Assembly (NCBI GenBank): GCA_963775085.1 | Contig: CAVZHO010000008.1 | Coordinates: 151,399-215,398, forward strand | DNA from: JAAFIP01 sp963775085 | GTDB taxonomy: Bacteria > Pseudomonadota > Gammaproteobacteria > Burkholderiales > Burkholderiaceae_C | Direction: 5' to 3' | Length of the DNA: 64,000 nucleotides | Shown here: piece by piece, positions 50,865 through 60,142 of the stretch | How the letters are laid out: each line of letters opens with the position of its first letter | Numbering within the stretch: position 1 is the first letter of the stretch | Notes under the pieces: model-generated | Databases searched by the model: none | Told to the model about the DNA's origin: nothing | The model's input: only the letters and a program-made list of their open reading frames with translations | Made by a program: the position numbers and the translations under genes

Positions 50865-52022
50865 ATGCCCGCCGCCCCAATGACCTTAGATGCCCTGCGC
50901 CGCTACGCCGTAGCCCGCACGCTATTTGCCCCCACCACCTTGCCCGCCGCCATTAAGCGCCTGGGCTTTGTGCAGGCCGACCCGATTCGCGCGCCGGCGC
51001 GGGCGCAAGACCTGACCCTGCGGCACCGGGTCAAGGGCTATTGCGCGGGCGATTTGGAGCGTCGCTATGCGGCACTGGGCATTGAAGAAGACTTTTTTGT
51101 CAACTACGGCTTTGTGCCGCGTGCCACGCAGGCGCTGATGCACCCACGCACGCCGCGCACGGCCTGGCCCCGTGCGCGCGCGGCGCAGGCGCAGGCGGTG
51201 CTGGCCTTTGTGCAGGCGCGCAGTCGTGAAGGAGGCGGCGTGCACCCGCGTGAGGTAGACGCGCACTTTGCGCATGGCAGCGCGCGCAACTGGTTTGGCG
51301 GCACGTCCAACGCCAGCACACAGCTGCTGGACGACATGCATTACCGGGGCCTGCTGCGCATTGCGGCGCGGGTGAGTGGCGTGCGCACCTATGCGCTGCC
51401 GGTGCGCGTGGCCGCCACCGCGCCACTGCACGCGACCATGCGCATGCCGTCGCCTTCTCAGGCGCTGTCGTCCGCCAGCAGCCCCGATCAAGCCATGGAT
51501 GCGCTGGTCGACGTGATCGTGCACAAATACGCCCCGCTGCCCGAGGCCTCGCTACGCCAGCTCATGGCCCTGCTGCTGCGCGGCGGTGCGCCGCAGTGGG
51601 TCGCGCTGCGCCCAGCAGCCTTGGCACGGGCCAAGCAACGGCTGGCTTCCTGCGTGGTGGATGGCGTAAGCTGGTACTGGCCACAGGCCGAGTCGCCACT
51701 GTCAAAGCGCCACGCCCCGCAAGAAGCCGTGCGCCTGCTGGCCCCGTTTGACCCCGTGGTGTGGGACCGCCGCCGCTTCGAGCTGCTGTGGGGCTGGCCC
51801 TACCGCTTCGAGGCCTACACGCCGCCCGCCCAACGCGTGCGCGGCTACTACGCGCTGCCCCTGCTGTGGCGCGACCAGGTAATAGGCTGGGGCAATTTAT
51901 CTATTGCCGATGGCGAGCTGAGTGCAGACCTGGGCTACGTAGCAGGCAAGGCCCCTCGCGAGGCGGCGTTTAAGCACGCGCTGGCCGAAGAGCTGGAGCG
52001 GATGCGGGTGTTTTTGGGCTGA
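50865..52022 (+). CDS. ycaQ: YcaQ/AlkX-like winged-helix DNA glycosylase
   Basis: A 385-residue protein of the winged-helix DNA-binding family (HTH_42, AlkZ/YcaQ), from the ATG at 50865. The catalytic-type QxD of the YcaQ branch is in LGFVQADPIRAPARAQDL. Further family segments are EDFFVNYGFVPRATQALMHP and the C-terminal DRRRFELLWGWPYRFEAYTP. Known members unhook DNA interstrand crosslinks. It follows the SOS-type ORF6N relic by 2 bp and could be transcribed from that promoter. Confidence 0.8.
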   Translation: MPAAPMTLDALRRYAVARTLFAPTTLPAAIKRLGFVQADPIRAPARAQDLTLRHRVKGYCAGDLERRYAALGIEEDFFVNYGFVPRATQALMHPRTPRTAWPRARAAQAQAVLAFVQARSREGGGVHPREVDAHFAHGSARNWFGGTSNASTQLLDDMHYRGLLRIAARVSGVRTYALPVRVAATAPLHATMRMPSPSQALSSASSPDQAMDALVDVIVHKYAPLPEASLRQLMALLLRGGAPQWVALRPAALARAKQRLASCVVDGVSWYWPQAESPLSKRHAPQEAVRLLAPFDPVVWDRRRFELLWGWPYRFEAYTPPAQRVRGYYALPLLWRDQVIGWGNLSIADGELSADLGYVAGKAPREAAFKHALAEELERMRVFLG

Positions 52023-52062
52023 GCTTGTATTTGAATGAATTAATTCGTAAAATTGACCTTAA

Positions 52063-52806
52063 ATGTCAACTTTAGATAATTTTTCATTCAAGACTCTGCT
52101 GGCAAGGCTACCCCGGGGCGAGCCGGTTAGTACAGCTGACCTGGCGGCGTGGGGTGCCAGTGCATTTCGCGCGTCGGCTCTGGCGCGCTCGGGGTGGCTT
52201 ACGCACCTGGCGCGTGGGGTGTACATGCTGCCAGGCGACACGCTTACGCGAGACGGTGCGCTGGCCTTTTTGTCGCGCCAGATACCGGGCCTGCATGTGG
52301 GTAGCAAGACGGCGCTGGCCTGGCGCGGCGTGCAGCAAAACCTGGCCTTTCGTGAAACCCTCACACTGTGGGGCGACCGGGCGCAGCGCCTGCCCGAGTG
52401 GTTTACGCAGCGCTTTGCCTCGCAGTACCAGGCCACCCAGTTGTTTGATGCCCAGTTGCCGGCAGGCCTGGGCCTGGCACCCTTGCCTGCGGGCAGGGGG
52501 CAGGTGCTGGTGTCTGCACCCGAGCGGGCCATGCTAGAGCTGCTGAGCGATGTCGGCAAAGGGCAGTCGCTGGTGGAGGCCCGCGAACTGGTGGAGAGCC
52601 TGCCTACTTTGCGGCAACTCGTGCTGGCCGAGCTGCTGCTGCATACCACCCGCATCAAGGTGGTGCGCATGGCAGCCCTGTTGGGCCAAGAGTTGCAGTT
52701 GCCGTGGGCAGACATAACCAAAGAACACAGCCAACGCATAGGCGGTGGCCCGCGCTGGGTGGCCGTCAGCAAATCAGGCGAACGCCTGGACCTAAAGCGG
52801 CCATGA
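52063..52806 (+). CDS. abiEi: AbiEi-family antitoxin of a type IV toxin-antitoxin system
   Basis: A 247-residue AbiEi-like protein. The N-terminal winged-helix region reads LLARLPRGEPVSTADLAAWG then SALARSGWLTHLARGVYMLP. The C-terminal domain includes HVGSKTALAWRGVQQNLAFR and RAMLELLSDVGKGQSLVEAR. It represses its own operon and counters AbiEii. The ATG follows AT-rich sequence with GAATTAATTC as a possible operator. Its stop overlaps the AbiEii fragment start by ATGA. Confidence 0.82.
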   Translation: MSTLDNFSFKTLLARLPRGEPVSTADLAAWGASAFRASALARSGWLTHLARGVYMLPGDTLTRDGALAFLSRQIPGLHVGSKTALAWRGVQQNLAFRETLTLWGDRAQRLPEWFTQRFASQYQATQLFDAQLPAGLGLAPLPAGRGQVLVSAPERAMLELLSDVGKGQSLVEARELVESLPTLRQLVLAELLLHTTRIKVVRMAALLGQELQLPWADITKEHSQRIGGGPRWVAVSKSGERLDLKRP

Positions 52807-53468
52807 ACCAGACCTACATCGACACGGTCCGCTTGCTGGTAGGCAACGACACAGCGCAAGTCAAGGTGGAGGTGAACTTTGTGTTTCGTGGCACGGTGCT
52901 GCCAGTGCAGCCCAGGGCTTTGGTTGCATCAGCTGAAAATTTGTTTACCACTGCCGTATCAGTACCCGTGCTGGCCACCGACGAGCTCTACGGCAGCAAA
53001 CTTGTGGCCGCGATGGACAGGCAACATCCGCGTGATCTATTTGACGTGATGTTGATGCGTCAAAATTACGATTGGCAAGACACACTTACTGACTGTTTTG
53101 TAGCCTACCTGGCGGGCCATAACCGTCCGGTGCATGAGGTGTTGTTCCCTAAAGCCAAACCACTGACGGCTAGCTTTAACACTGAGTTTACGGGCATGAC
53201 CCGCGATGAAGTGAGCTTGCATGCATTAGCGCAAACCCAAGCCCAATTGATCAAGGAGCTACCCCAGCGCCTGCTGCCACACCACAAGCTGTTTTTGCTG
53301 TCGCTGGTGCAATGTGAACCTGCTTGGGAACTGATGCCCTATGCACACCTGCGCGAGTTGCCCGCACTGAAATGGAAACTGCTCAATTTAAGCAAACTCA
53401 AAAAGACCAATCCCACACGCTTTGCAGCGCAGCATGACGAACTGGCGCAACGTCTGGCGGGTTATTAA
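52803..53468 (+). pseudogene. abiEii: AbiEii-type nucleotidyltransferase toxin lacking the N-terminal catalytic core
   Basis: A 221-residue frame. It shows the middle and C-terminal parts of AbiEii: VKVEVNFVFRGTVLPVQPRA, ATDELYGSKLVAAMDRQHPR then DLFDVMLM, and AGHNRPVHEVLFPKAKPL. The N-terminal nucleotidyltransferase segment with GGTAL and the DID metal residues, about 80-100 residues, is missing. The remaining frame starts exactly inside the abiEi stop, so an internal deletion is likely. The toxin is probably inactive. Confidence 0.75.
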
Positions 53469-53491
53469 TGGTGTGTGGCGCACAATGAAGC

Positions 53492-53668
53492 ATGCAAAGG
53501 ATATTGCGGATGCATCGCAGACTCTTTTTTAACCCGGCGGTTAGAGTGCTCCGGCTAGTGGTGAGCATGGCGGTGCTGCTGGGCCTGCCTATGCACTCAC
53601 ACGCGCAGTCAACCAATAGTCCTAAAACACCATTTAAATGCACCTGCGGAGTCTCTCAACCAGGTCAG
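53492..53668 (+). other. possible remnant of a secreted protein gene
   Basis: An ATG at 53492 opens a frame with a plausible signal peptide (LRLVVSMAVLLGLPMHSHAQ) that runs into the antisense of the fic gene. The start looks genuine, but the rest of the gene is not there. It may be the 5' end of a gene cut by the arrival of the fic module. Confidence 0.3.
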
Positions 53669-54784
53669 CTAACTCAACGCATAGCTGGTACTGCGCCCCC
53701 CGCCTTCCAGCTTGCGCAGCACCCCGCGCGCCAGCAGGTCGTTGATGTCGCGCAGGGCGGTGTCGGCAGAGCATTTGGCGATGGCGGCCCACTTGGCGTT
53801 GGTTAGCTTGCCCTCAAAGCCGTCCAGCATGCGGTTAAGCAGTTTGATTTGCCGCTCGTTGAGCGGGGTGCCTGCCCAGCGTTGCCAGAACTGGGCTTTG
53901 GTCAGCACGGCAGCTAATGTAACGCCCGCGCCTTGTACGGCGCGCAGCAGGCAGGCCAAAAACCATTGCAGCCAGGGCGTGATGTTGAGCGTGCCTTTTT
54001 GCGTGGTCTCTAGTTGGTCGTAATAGCTTTTGCGCTCGCGCTGTATTTGGGCGCTCAGGCTATAAAAGCGTTGGCTGGCACCCTCGGCCCGCGCCAGTGC
54101 CATGTCGCCCACGGCGCGCGATATGCGGCCATTGCCGTCGTCAAACGGGTGCAGGGTTACCAGCCACAGGTGGGCCAAGCCGGCTTTTAGGAGGGCGTCG
54201 CCCGCGAGGGGGGCGTTAAACCATTGCAGGAAGGCCTTGGTTTGCGCGTCCAGCGTGCTGGCGGGGGGCGCTTGAAAGTGCACTTTCTCGCGGCCTATCG
54301 CGCCTGACACTACCTGCATCGGCCCATTCGCAGCATCACGCCATGCGCCCACCCGTATACGCGCCCTGCCGCTGTAGCCGGTAGGGAACAGCGCCGCATG
54401 CCAGCCAAACAGTCGCTCGACGGTGAGGTTTTGACTGAAGTGGCCCGTGGCGTCCAGCACCATGTCCACCACGCCGTCCACATGCCGGTCTGCCGGGGCT
54501 AGCGCGCCAATATCTACGCCCAGCCTGCGCGCAATGGACGAGCGCACGGTATCCACATTCAGTTGCTCGCCTTCGATCTCGCTGGTTTTGATGACCTCTT
54601 GCGTCAGCACCTGCAGGTTGGCCTGCTCGCGCTCGGCCAGGCCCAGGTCGGCCATGCGGCCCATCAGTTGGCCCTGTGCACGGTGCACCTGCGCCAGCGG
54701 CTCTGCCAGCGCTGCGGCGTCAAAGCGCCACGTTGGCCAGTCGGGCTGTTGCCAGATGTAGAGTGGGGCGTGCTGGGTGGGCAT
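53669..54784 (-). CDS. Fic family protein with N-terminal DUF4172 domain and C-terminal winged helix
   Basis: A 371-residue protein. I chose the ATG at 54784 because the longer frame begins inside the palindromic operator. The DUF4172-type N-terminus is YIWQQPDWPTWRFDAAALAE; the inhibitory-helix-like TSEIEGEQLN comes near residue 70. The Fic motif is HPFDDGNGRISR. The C-terminal winged helix (WAAIAKCSADTALRDINDLL then ARGVLRKLEG) may bind the upstream repeats. It AMPylates an unknown target. Confidence 0.85.
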   Translation of the reverse strand: MPTQHAPLYIWQQPDWPTWRFDAAALAEPLAQVHRAQGQLMGRMADLGLAEREQANLQVLTQEVIKTSEIEGEQLNVDTVRSSIARRLGVDIGALAPADRHVDGVVDMVLDATGHFSQNLTVERLFGWHAALFPTGYSGRARIRVGAWRDAANGPMQVVSGAIGREKVHFQAPPASTLDAQTKAFLQWFNAPLAGDALLKAGLAHLWLVTLHPFDDGNGRISRAVGDMALARAEGASQRFYSLSAQIQRERKSYYDQLETTQKGTLNITPWLQWFLACLLRAVQGAGVTLAAVLTKAQFWQRWAGTPLNERQIKLLNRMLDGFEGKLTNAKWAAIAKCSADTALRDINDLLARGVLRKLEGGGRSTSYALS

Positions 54785-54802
54785 GCGGTGATTATGCCAC
54801 TT

Positions 54803-54846
54803 ATTCACCGCACAATATGCGGTGAATAGACTGTTCATTCACCGCA
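54803..54846. promoter_or_regulatory. triple ATTCACCGCA operator before the second fic gene
   Basis: ATTCACCGCA at 54803 and its complement TGCGGTGAAT at 54818 form a palindrome with a CAATA centre. A third direct copy of ATTCACCGCA lies at 54837-54846. They cover the probable fic promoter. Confidence 0.7.
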
Positions 54847-54865
54847 AAGTTACGCCGCCATCGCA

Positions 54866-57097
54866 TCAAGCAAACGTAAACCCATGGTTCTTCAGCGGCA
54901 GGTTGCGCGCGGGCTTGCCCGTGGCCGCAAAAATGGCGTTGAGCACCGCCGGGGCCACCACGCAGATGGTGGGCTCGCCCACACCGCCCCAGAAGTCGTA
55001 GGTGGGGACGATGATGGTCTCGACCTTGGGCATTTCCTTGATCTTCAAAATGCGGTAGGTGTCAAAGTTGAGCTCCTTCACGCGGCCGGCTTCGATGGTG
55101 TTCTCGCCAAAGAAGGTGGCTGACAGGCCGTAGGCTACGCCGCCTTCTACCTGGGCAGCGATCTGGTCGGGGTTGACGGCGTGGCCACAGTTGGTGGCCA
55201 GCACCATGCGGTGCACTTTGAGCTGGCCGCTGGCACTGACCGACACCTCAGCGGTAGCGGCAGAGTAGCTGCCGTAGCCCATGAACTGCGCAATGCCTCT
55301 GAAGACACCGGGTGGCAGTGGCTTGCCCCAGTCGCCCTTTTCGGCGGCGGCGTTGAGCACGGCCAAATGTTTGGGATGGTTTTGCAGCAGGGCACGGCGA
55401 AACTCCAGCGAGTCTTTGCCTGCGGCCTTGGCCACTTCCTCCATAAAGCACTCGGCGTAGACGGCGTTTTGGTTGGTGTTGACACCGCGCCACGGGCCTA
55501 CGGGCACATGGGTGTTGCGCATGACGTATTCGGTCAGCAAGTTAGGGATGGTGTAGCCAAACTGCGCATCGCCCTCAGTGGTTTTCCAGAAGCCTTGCAA
55601 CTGGCGCTCGTCCTTGCCGTCTTTGATGGCCAGGGGGTTGAGCAGCGCGTTGATGGACTGGCCCGACACGCGCATGTGCAGCCCCACCAGGTTGCCCGCT
55701 GCGTCCAGGCCCGCCGACATCTTGGCCTGCGAGATCGGGCGGTAAAAGTCGTGGGCCTGGTCTTCTTCGCGGCTCCACAGCAGCTTGACGGGGGTGCCCA
55801 TAAACTGCTTGGCAATGGCAGTGGCCTGGTGCACATAGTCTTGCGTGCCACCGCGACGCCCAAAGCCGCCGCCCAGGTCCATCTTGTAAATTTCGCACTG
55901 CGCCAGCGGGATGCCCGCAGCCTCGGCCAGCGCGGCGTGGGAGGCCTCGCCGTTTTGCGTGGGCACCCAGCATTCGGCGCGGGTGATTTTGCCGTCGGCC
56001 CCAGCGGTGAGCTTGACGGTGGCGTTCATCGGCTCCATCGGCGCGTGGGCCAGGAAGGGCGAGCTGTAGGTGGCCTCGATCTTTTTAGCCGCCTTGGCAA
56101 TGGCACCCAGGGCATCGCCCTCGGTGCGGCCCGCCACGCTGTTCGGGGCCACGGTGGAGGCCAGACCCTCGGCCAAATGCGCGGCAATGCTGGCGCTGCT
56201 GACCTTGGCATTCGCGCCCTCGTCCCAGACGACGGGTAGCTTATCCAGCGCGTTTTTGGCACGCCACCAGGTGTCGGCCACCACGGCGACGGTGCTGGCA
56301 TTCACGCGCACCACTTTCTTCACGCCGCGCAAGTTTTTAATAGCGTTTTCGTCAAAGCTGACCAGCTTGCCACCAAACACGGGGCAGTCCTTGATGGCGG
56401 CGCACAGCATACCGGGCAGCGCAATATCGGCACCGTACATCAGGCTGCCGTTGAGTTTCTCGTTGGTGTCGATGCGCGCCATCGGCTTGCCTGCGATTGT
56501 CCAGTCCTTGGGGTTTTTGAGGGTGATGGCTTTCAAATCGGGCGGGGTGAGCCTGGCGGCTGCGGCAGCGACTTGGCCGTAGGTAACAGAGCGGTTGCTA
56601 GCTGCGTGGCTAATCACGCCCTGGCTGGTTTTCAGCTCGCCCACGGGCACGTTGAGTTGGTTAGCCGCAGCCTGCACCAGCATCAGGCGTGCGGCGGCGC
56701 CGCCCCGGCGCACATAGTCTTGCGAGATGCGAATGCCCCGGCTGCCGCCGGTGGACATCTCGCCCCAGGCGCGCTTGCGGGCGACGCTTTGGCCGGGGGT
56801 GGGCATCTCGGTCGTTACTTTTTTCCAGTCGCATTCGAGCTCTTCGGCCACCAGCTGGGCCAGGCCGGTGCGGGTGCCTTGGCCCATCTCGGAGCGGGCA
56901 ATGCGGATGACACAGGTGTTGTCGGGCTTGACCACCACCCAGACGTTGACTTCAGCGTCTGCAGCAGGGGTTTGCGCAGCGGCTTCTTGCATGAAGGCAG
57001 GCAGGCCCAGGGCCAAGCCGCCTGCGGCCACAGCACCCGAGCCAATGATGAAAGAGCGGCGCGATACGGGGGGGAGGGTGTTCACGGTAGTGTTCAT
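54866..57097 (-). CDS. iorB: isoquinoline 1-oxidoreductase-type molybdenum hydroxylase, large subunit
   Basis: A 743-residue xanthine-dehydrogenase-family subunit from the ATG at 57097. The Tat signal begins with SRRSFIIGSGAVAAGGLALG. The mature part has EMGQGTRTGLAQLVAEELEC, FLAHAPMEPMNATV, the GGGFGRRGGTQDYV cofactor loop, and a C-terminal VGEPTICVVAPAVLNAIFAA. It hydroxylates an aldehyde or N-heterocycle in the periplasm. It is 16 bp after the 2Fe-2S subunit gene. No c-type cytochrome partner is adjacent; substrate unknown. Confidence 0.88.
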   Translation of the reverse strand: MNTTVNTLPPVSRRSFIIGSGAVAAGGLALGLPAFMQEAAAQTPAADAEVNVWVVVKPDNTCVIRIARSEMGQGTRTGLAQLVAEELECDWKKVTTEMPTPGQSVARKRAWGEMSTGGSRGIRISQDYVRRGGAAARLMLVQAAANQLNVPVGELKTSQGVISHAASNRSVTYGQVAAAAARLTPPDLKAITLKNPKDWTIAGKPMARIDTNEKLNGSLMYGADIALPGMLCAAIKDCPVFGGKLVSFDENAIKNLRGVKKVVRVNASTVAVVADTWWRAKNALDKLPVVWDEGANAKVSSASIAAHLAEGLASTVAPNSVAGRTEGDALGAIAKAAKKIEATYSSPFLAHAPMEPMNATVKLTAGADGKITRAECWVPTQNGEASHAALAEAAGIPLAQCEIYKMDLGGGFGRRGGTQDYVHQATAIAKQFMGTPVKLLWSREEDQAHDFYRPISQAKMSAGLDAAGNLVGLHMRVSGQSINALLNPLAIKDGKDERQLQGFWKTTEGDAQFGYTIPNLLTEYVMRNTHVPVGPWRGVNTNQNAVYAECFMEEVAKAAGKDSLEFRRALLQNHPKHLAVLNAAAEKGDWGKPLPPGVFRGIAQFMGYGSYSAATAEVSVSASGQLKVHRMVLATNCGHAVNPDQIAAQVEGGVAYGLSATFFGENTIEAGRVKELNFDTYRILKIKEMPKVETIIVPTYDFWGGVGEPTICVVAPAVLNAIFAATGKPARNLPLKNHGFTFA

Positions 57098-57113
57098 GGT
57101 GTTTATCTCCGTA

Positions 57114-57728
57114 TCAGGCGGTGTGGTGGTGGTCGCAGGCGGCGGCAACCGGGGTGCCGTTGGCGGCACTTGGCGCGGCGGGCAGGGCAGCGGCCAGTAC
57201 TTCAAAGGCTTTTGCGCCGGAGTGTTCTGCCGCGTACAGGCCGGTAAATTCGCCGGTGTAGCCATTGGCAGCAGCCTGCTTTTTGTTGCCCGCAGCCAGG
57301 TGGATAGCGGCGCGGATGCGCTGATAGGTGCCACAGCGGCAGATGTTGGTCATTGCCTCGTCAATGTCTTTGTCAGTAGGTTTCGGGTTATTTTTGAGCA
57401 AGGAAGCCGCCGCCATGATCTGACCCGACTGGCAGTAGCCGCACTGGGGCACATCGACGGCAGCCCAGGCTTTCTGGATCGGGTGGCTGCTGTCCTTGGA
57501 CAGGCCTTCAATGGTGACGATCTGCACGCCTGCCATGGCCGAGGCGGGAATGGAGCACGAGCGCGCTGGCGCGCCGTTGACGTGCACCGTGCAGGCTCCG
57601 CACTGCGCAATGCCGCAGCCGTACTTGGTGCCCGTCATGCCCAGCACTTCGCGCAGCGCCCACAGCAGGGGCATCTCGGGTTCTACGTCCAGCGAGTGGT
57701 TTTTACCGTTCACGTTCAGGGTAATCAT
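57114..57728 (-). CDS. iorA: isoquinoline 1-oxidoreductase-type 2Fe-2S subunit
   Basis: A 204-residue small subunit with two 2Fe-2S clusters. The plant-ferredoxin-like cluster is in YGCGIAQCGACTVHVNG, and the second in CGYCQSGQIM with CRCGTYQRIR. A 50-residue Ala-rich, His-ending C-terminal extension follows the usual end of the family. It passes electrons from the molybdenum subunit encoded directly downstream. Confidence 0.92.
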   Translation of the reverse strand: MITLNVNGKNHSLDVEPEMPLLWALREVLGMTGTKYGCGIAQCGACTVHVNGAPARSCSIPASAMAGVQIVTIEGLSKDSSHPIQKAWAAVDVPQCGYCQSGQIMAAASLLKNNPKPTDKDIDEAMTNICRCGTYQRIRAAIHLAAGNKKQAAANGYTGEFTGLYAAEHSGAKAFEVLAAALPAAPSAANGTPVAAACDHHHTA

Positions 57729-57829
57729 GGGTTGCTTCCTTGGCTTGTAAAAATGGGTTGATCAGGTGCTAAATAAGCGACAATCGTTTATACCGCAAAA
57801 CGCACTCCTGTCGCTATCGTTTCTACCCT

Positions 57830-58855
57830 ATGACATCCTCTATAAACTCACCCAATACCTCCAAAAAAGTCGCGCATATGACCGTGCAACCCATCGGCCT
57901 GGGCTGTATGAACCTGGACCATGGCTATGGCCCCAGCGTGAGCGCAGAGCAGGGCGAGCGCGTCCTGCTGGGCGCGCTGGACGCCGGCTACAACCTGTTT
58001 GACACCGCCACCCTCTACGGATTTGGCAAGAACGAGGAGCGATTGGGCCAGGTGCTGGCCAGGCACCGCAGCAAACTGGTGCTCACCAGCAAATGCGGCA
58101 TGGGCGGCGTGGTGGTGGATGGCGTGATGAAACGTGTGATTGACGGTCGCCCAGCGACGCTGATCAAAGAGTGTGAGAACAGCCTGCGCCGCCTGAAAAC
58201 CGAGGTGATTGATCTGTACTACATGCACCGCTGGGACAAAAAAGTTCCCATCGAAGACAGCGTAGGCACGTTGGGCGACCTGGTACGGCAAGGCAAAATC
58301 CAGGCCGTGGGCCTGAGCGAGGTGTCGGCTGCCACACTGCGCAAAGCCCATGCGGTACACCCCATTGCCGCCGTGCAAACCGAGTACTCGCTGTGGACGC
58401 GCGATGCCGAGGTGGCGGTGCTGGATACCTGCCAAGCGCTGGGCATCGCCTTCGTGGCGTTCAGCCCGGTAGCGCGCGGCTACCTGTGCGGCCTGACGGA
58501 CCTAAGTGGTTTGGATGCCAAAGACATCCGCCGTGGCATGCCGCGCTTTCACAGCGCCAACTACCCGGCCAATCTGCGCCTGATGGAAGGCTACAAAGCG
58601 ATTGCCAAAGCCAACGACTGTACGCCCGCGCAATTGGCACTGGCCTGGCTGTTGCACCGTGCACCGCACATCATCCCCATCCCCGGCACCACCAACGAGG
58701 CGCATATGCGCGAGAACATGCAGGCGCGCGAAGTGCGTTTGTCTGCCGCCACCATGGCGCAACTGGACGCGCTGATCAACCAGCGCACCGTAGTAGGCGC
58801 TCGGTACGAGGCGCAATCGCAGTCGGAGGTGGATACCGAACAGTTTCTTGGATAA
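57830..58855 (+). CDS. aldo/keto reductase (Tas/YajO type)
   Basis: A 341-residue AKR. The true start may be the ATG at 57879 (MTVQPIGLGCMNLDHGYGPS). The active-site Asp/Tyr lie in NLFDTATLYGFGKNEERLGQ, the Lys in LVLTSKCGMGG and the His in YYMHRWDKKVPIED. The cofactor end is IIPIPGTTNEAHMRENMQA. It is divergent from the iorAB operon with a 101-bp region between. Substrate unknown. Confidence 0.87.
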   Translation: MTSSINSPNTSKKVAHMTVQPIGLGCMNLDHGYGPSVSAEQGERVLLGALDAGYNLFDTATLYGFGKNEERLGQVLARHRSKLVLTSKCGMGGVVVDGVMKRVIDGRPATLIKECENSLRRLKTEVIDLYYMHRWDKKVPIEDSVGTLGDLVRQGKIQAVGLSEVSAATLRKAHAVHPIAAVQTEYSLWTRDAEVAVLDTCQALGIAFVAFSPVARGYLCGLTDLSGLDAKDIRRGMPRFHSANYPANLRLMEGYKAIAKANDCTPAQLALAWLLHRAPHIIPIPGTTNEAHMRENMQAREVRLSAATMAQLDALINQRTVVGARYEAQSQSEVDTEQFLG

Positions 58856-58883
58856 CCACCTGTTTTCAGGTATAAATATGCCC

Positions 58884-58926
58884 GTAGTCCATGTAAACAG
58901 GACGTATGTAGCTATTAAATAAATAG
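58884..58926 (+). repeat. dispersed repeat copy 11 (subtype B)
   Basis: CGTAGTCCATGTAAACAGGA continues as CGTATGTAGCTATTAAATAAATAGC. It is the only feature seen in the 229-bp gap 58856-59084. Confidence 0.8.
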
Positions 58927-59084
58927 CAAATGTGTTCTGATCCGATCAACCCATTGATGCAGCTTTACCTGCCACACACCATGCAACGCCGCCAACCCAT
59001 CACCGCCAGCTTGGGCGTAGGCGGAGCGAAGGGTGGGTGCATGGCCTGTAGCAGAGGATGGCAGCGCTTGCTAGACTCCAGCCC

Positions 59085-60122
59085 ATGATTACTTTTTTTG
59101 CCGAGGCGCAGGCCCTGCACGCCCCCGCCTACGAGTTTTTTCGCGGCGAGCGGGTGCCGTGCTTTGAAAACCCGCAGCGCGCCGCCTTGGTGCGCCAGCA
59201 GCTGGTAGCGCGCGGCCACAGCCTGCGCGCGTCCATGGTGGACAGCACCGGTGTGCTGGCCCAGGTGCATAGCCCGAGGTACCTGGCATTTTTAGAAGGT
59301 GCCTGGGCGCAGTGGCTGGCGCTGGACTCAGCCAATGCACAGACGCAGCCGTTTCCGTCGGTCTGGCCGGTGCGCACCCTGCGCAGCGACGTGGAGCCGC
59401 ACAACTTCACCGCCCGGCTGGGCCTGTACAGCATGGACAACGGCACGCCCCTGGTAGCGGGCACCTGGCAGGCTGCCAAGGCCGGTGCGGATGCCGCCGC
59501 CAGCGCCGCAGCCCTGCTGGGCAGCGCAGAGCGCGCCGTTTTTTGCGCGACCCGCCCACCCGGCCACCACGCTGGCGCCGACTTCATGGGCGGCTACTGC
59601 TTTTTAAACAATGCTGCTGTAGCCGCGCAGGCGCTGCGCAATGCAGGCTGCACGCGGGTAGCGGTGCTGGACGTGGACTACCACCACGGTAACGGCACGC
59701 AAAGCATTTTTTATGAACGTGGCGACGTGCAGTTCATCAGCATCCATGGCGACCCGCGCACCGAATATCCCTTCTACCTGGGCCACGCCGACGAGACCGG
59801 GGCTGGGGCCGGCGCGGGCTTTAATCTGAACTTGCCGTTACCTGCTGGCAGCACAGCAGCCGCATGGTTTGCGGCGCTGGAGATCGCCTGCCAACGCGTG
59901 GCGCACTTTCAGCCGCAGGCGCTGGTGGTGTCGCTGGGGCTGGACACGTTTGCCGGCGATCCTATCGCTACATTTGCCCTGCAAAGCGATGACTTTTTGC
60001 GCCTGGGCCAGCGCCTGGCGCGCATCGGCCTGCCCACCGTGTTCGTGTTGGAAGGCGGTTACGCCAGCGCCGAGCTGGGCGTGAACGCGGTCAACGTGAT
60101 TGACGGGTTCGAGCAGGGCTAG
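59085..60122 (+). CDS. histone deacetylase-family hydrolase (acetylpolyamine amidohydrolase type)
   Basis: A 345-residue arginase/deacetylase-fold enzyme from the ATG at 59085. Zinc-binding and catalytic motifs are RPPGHHAGADFMGGYCFLNN, VLDVDYHHGNGTQSIFYERG and SLGLDTFAGDP. The early ATRPPGHHA region gives the tandem histidines. It removes acetyl groups from acetylated amines or polyamines in the cytoplasm. It is followed after 20 bp by an FAD oxidoreductase gene. Confidence 0.9.
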   Translation: MITFFAEAQALHAPAYEFFRGERVPCFENPQRAALVRQQLVARGHSLRASMVDSTGVLAQVHSPRYLAFLEGAWAQWLALDSANAQTQPFPSVWPVRTLRSDVEPHNFTARLGLYSMDNGTPLVAGTWQAAKAGADAAASAAALLGSAERAVFCATRPPGHHAGADFMGGYCFLNNAAVAAQALRNAGCTRVAVLDVDYHHGNGTQSIFYERGDVQFISIHGDPRTEYPFYLGHADETGAGAGAGFNLNLPLPAGSTAAAWFAALEIACQRVAHFQPQALVVSLGLDTFAGDPIATFALQSDDFLRLGQRLARIGLPTVFVLEGGYASAELGVNAVNVIDGFEQG

Positions 60123-60142
60123 CGGGCGCAGGCGTAAGCACA

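Noticed and set aside
55181..56239. A 352-codon plus-strand frame opposite iorB
   Set aside because: It is an antisense shadow of the molybdenum subunit, with no family features.
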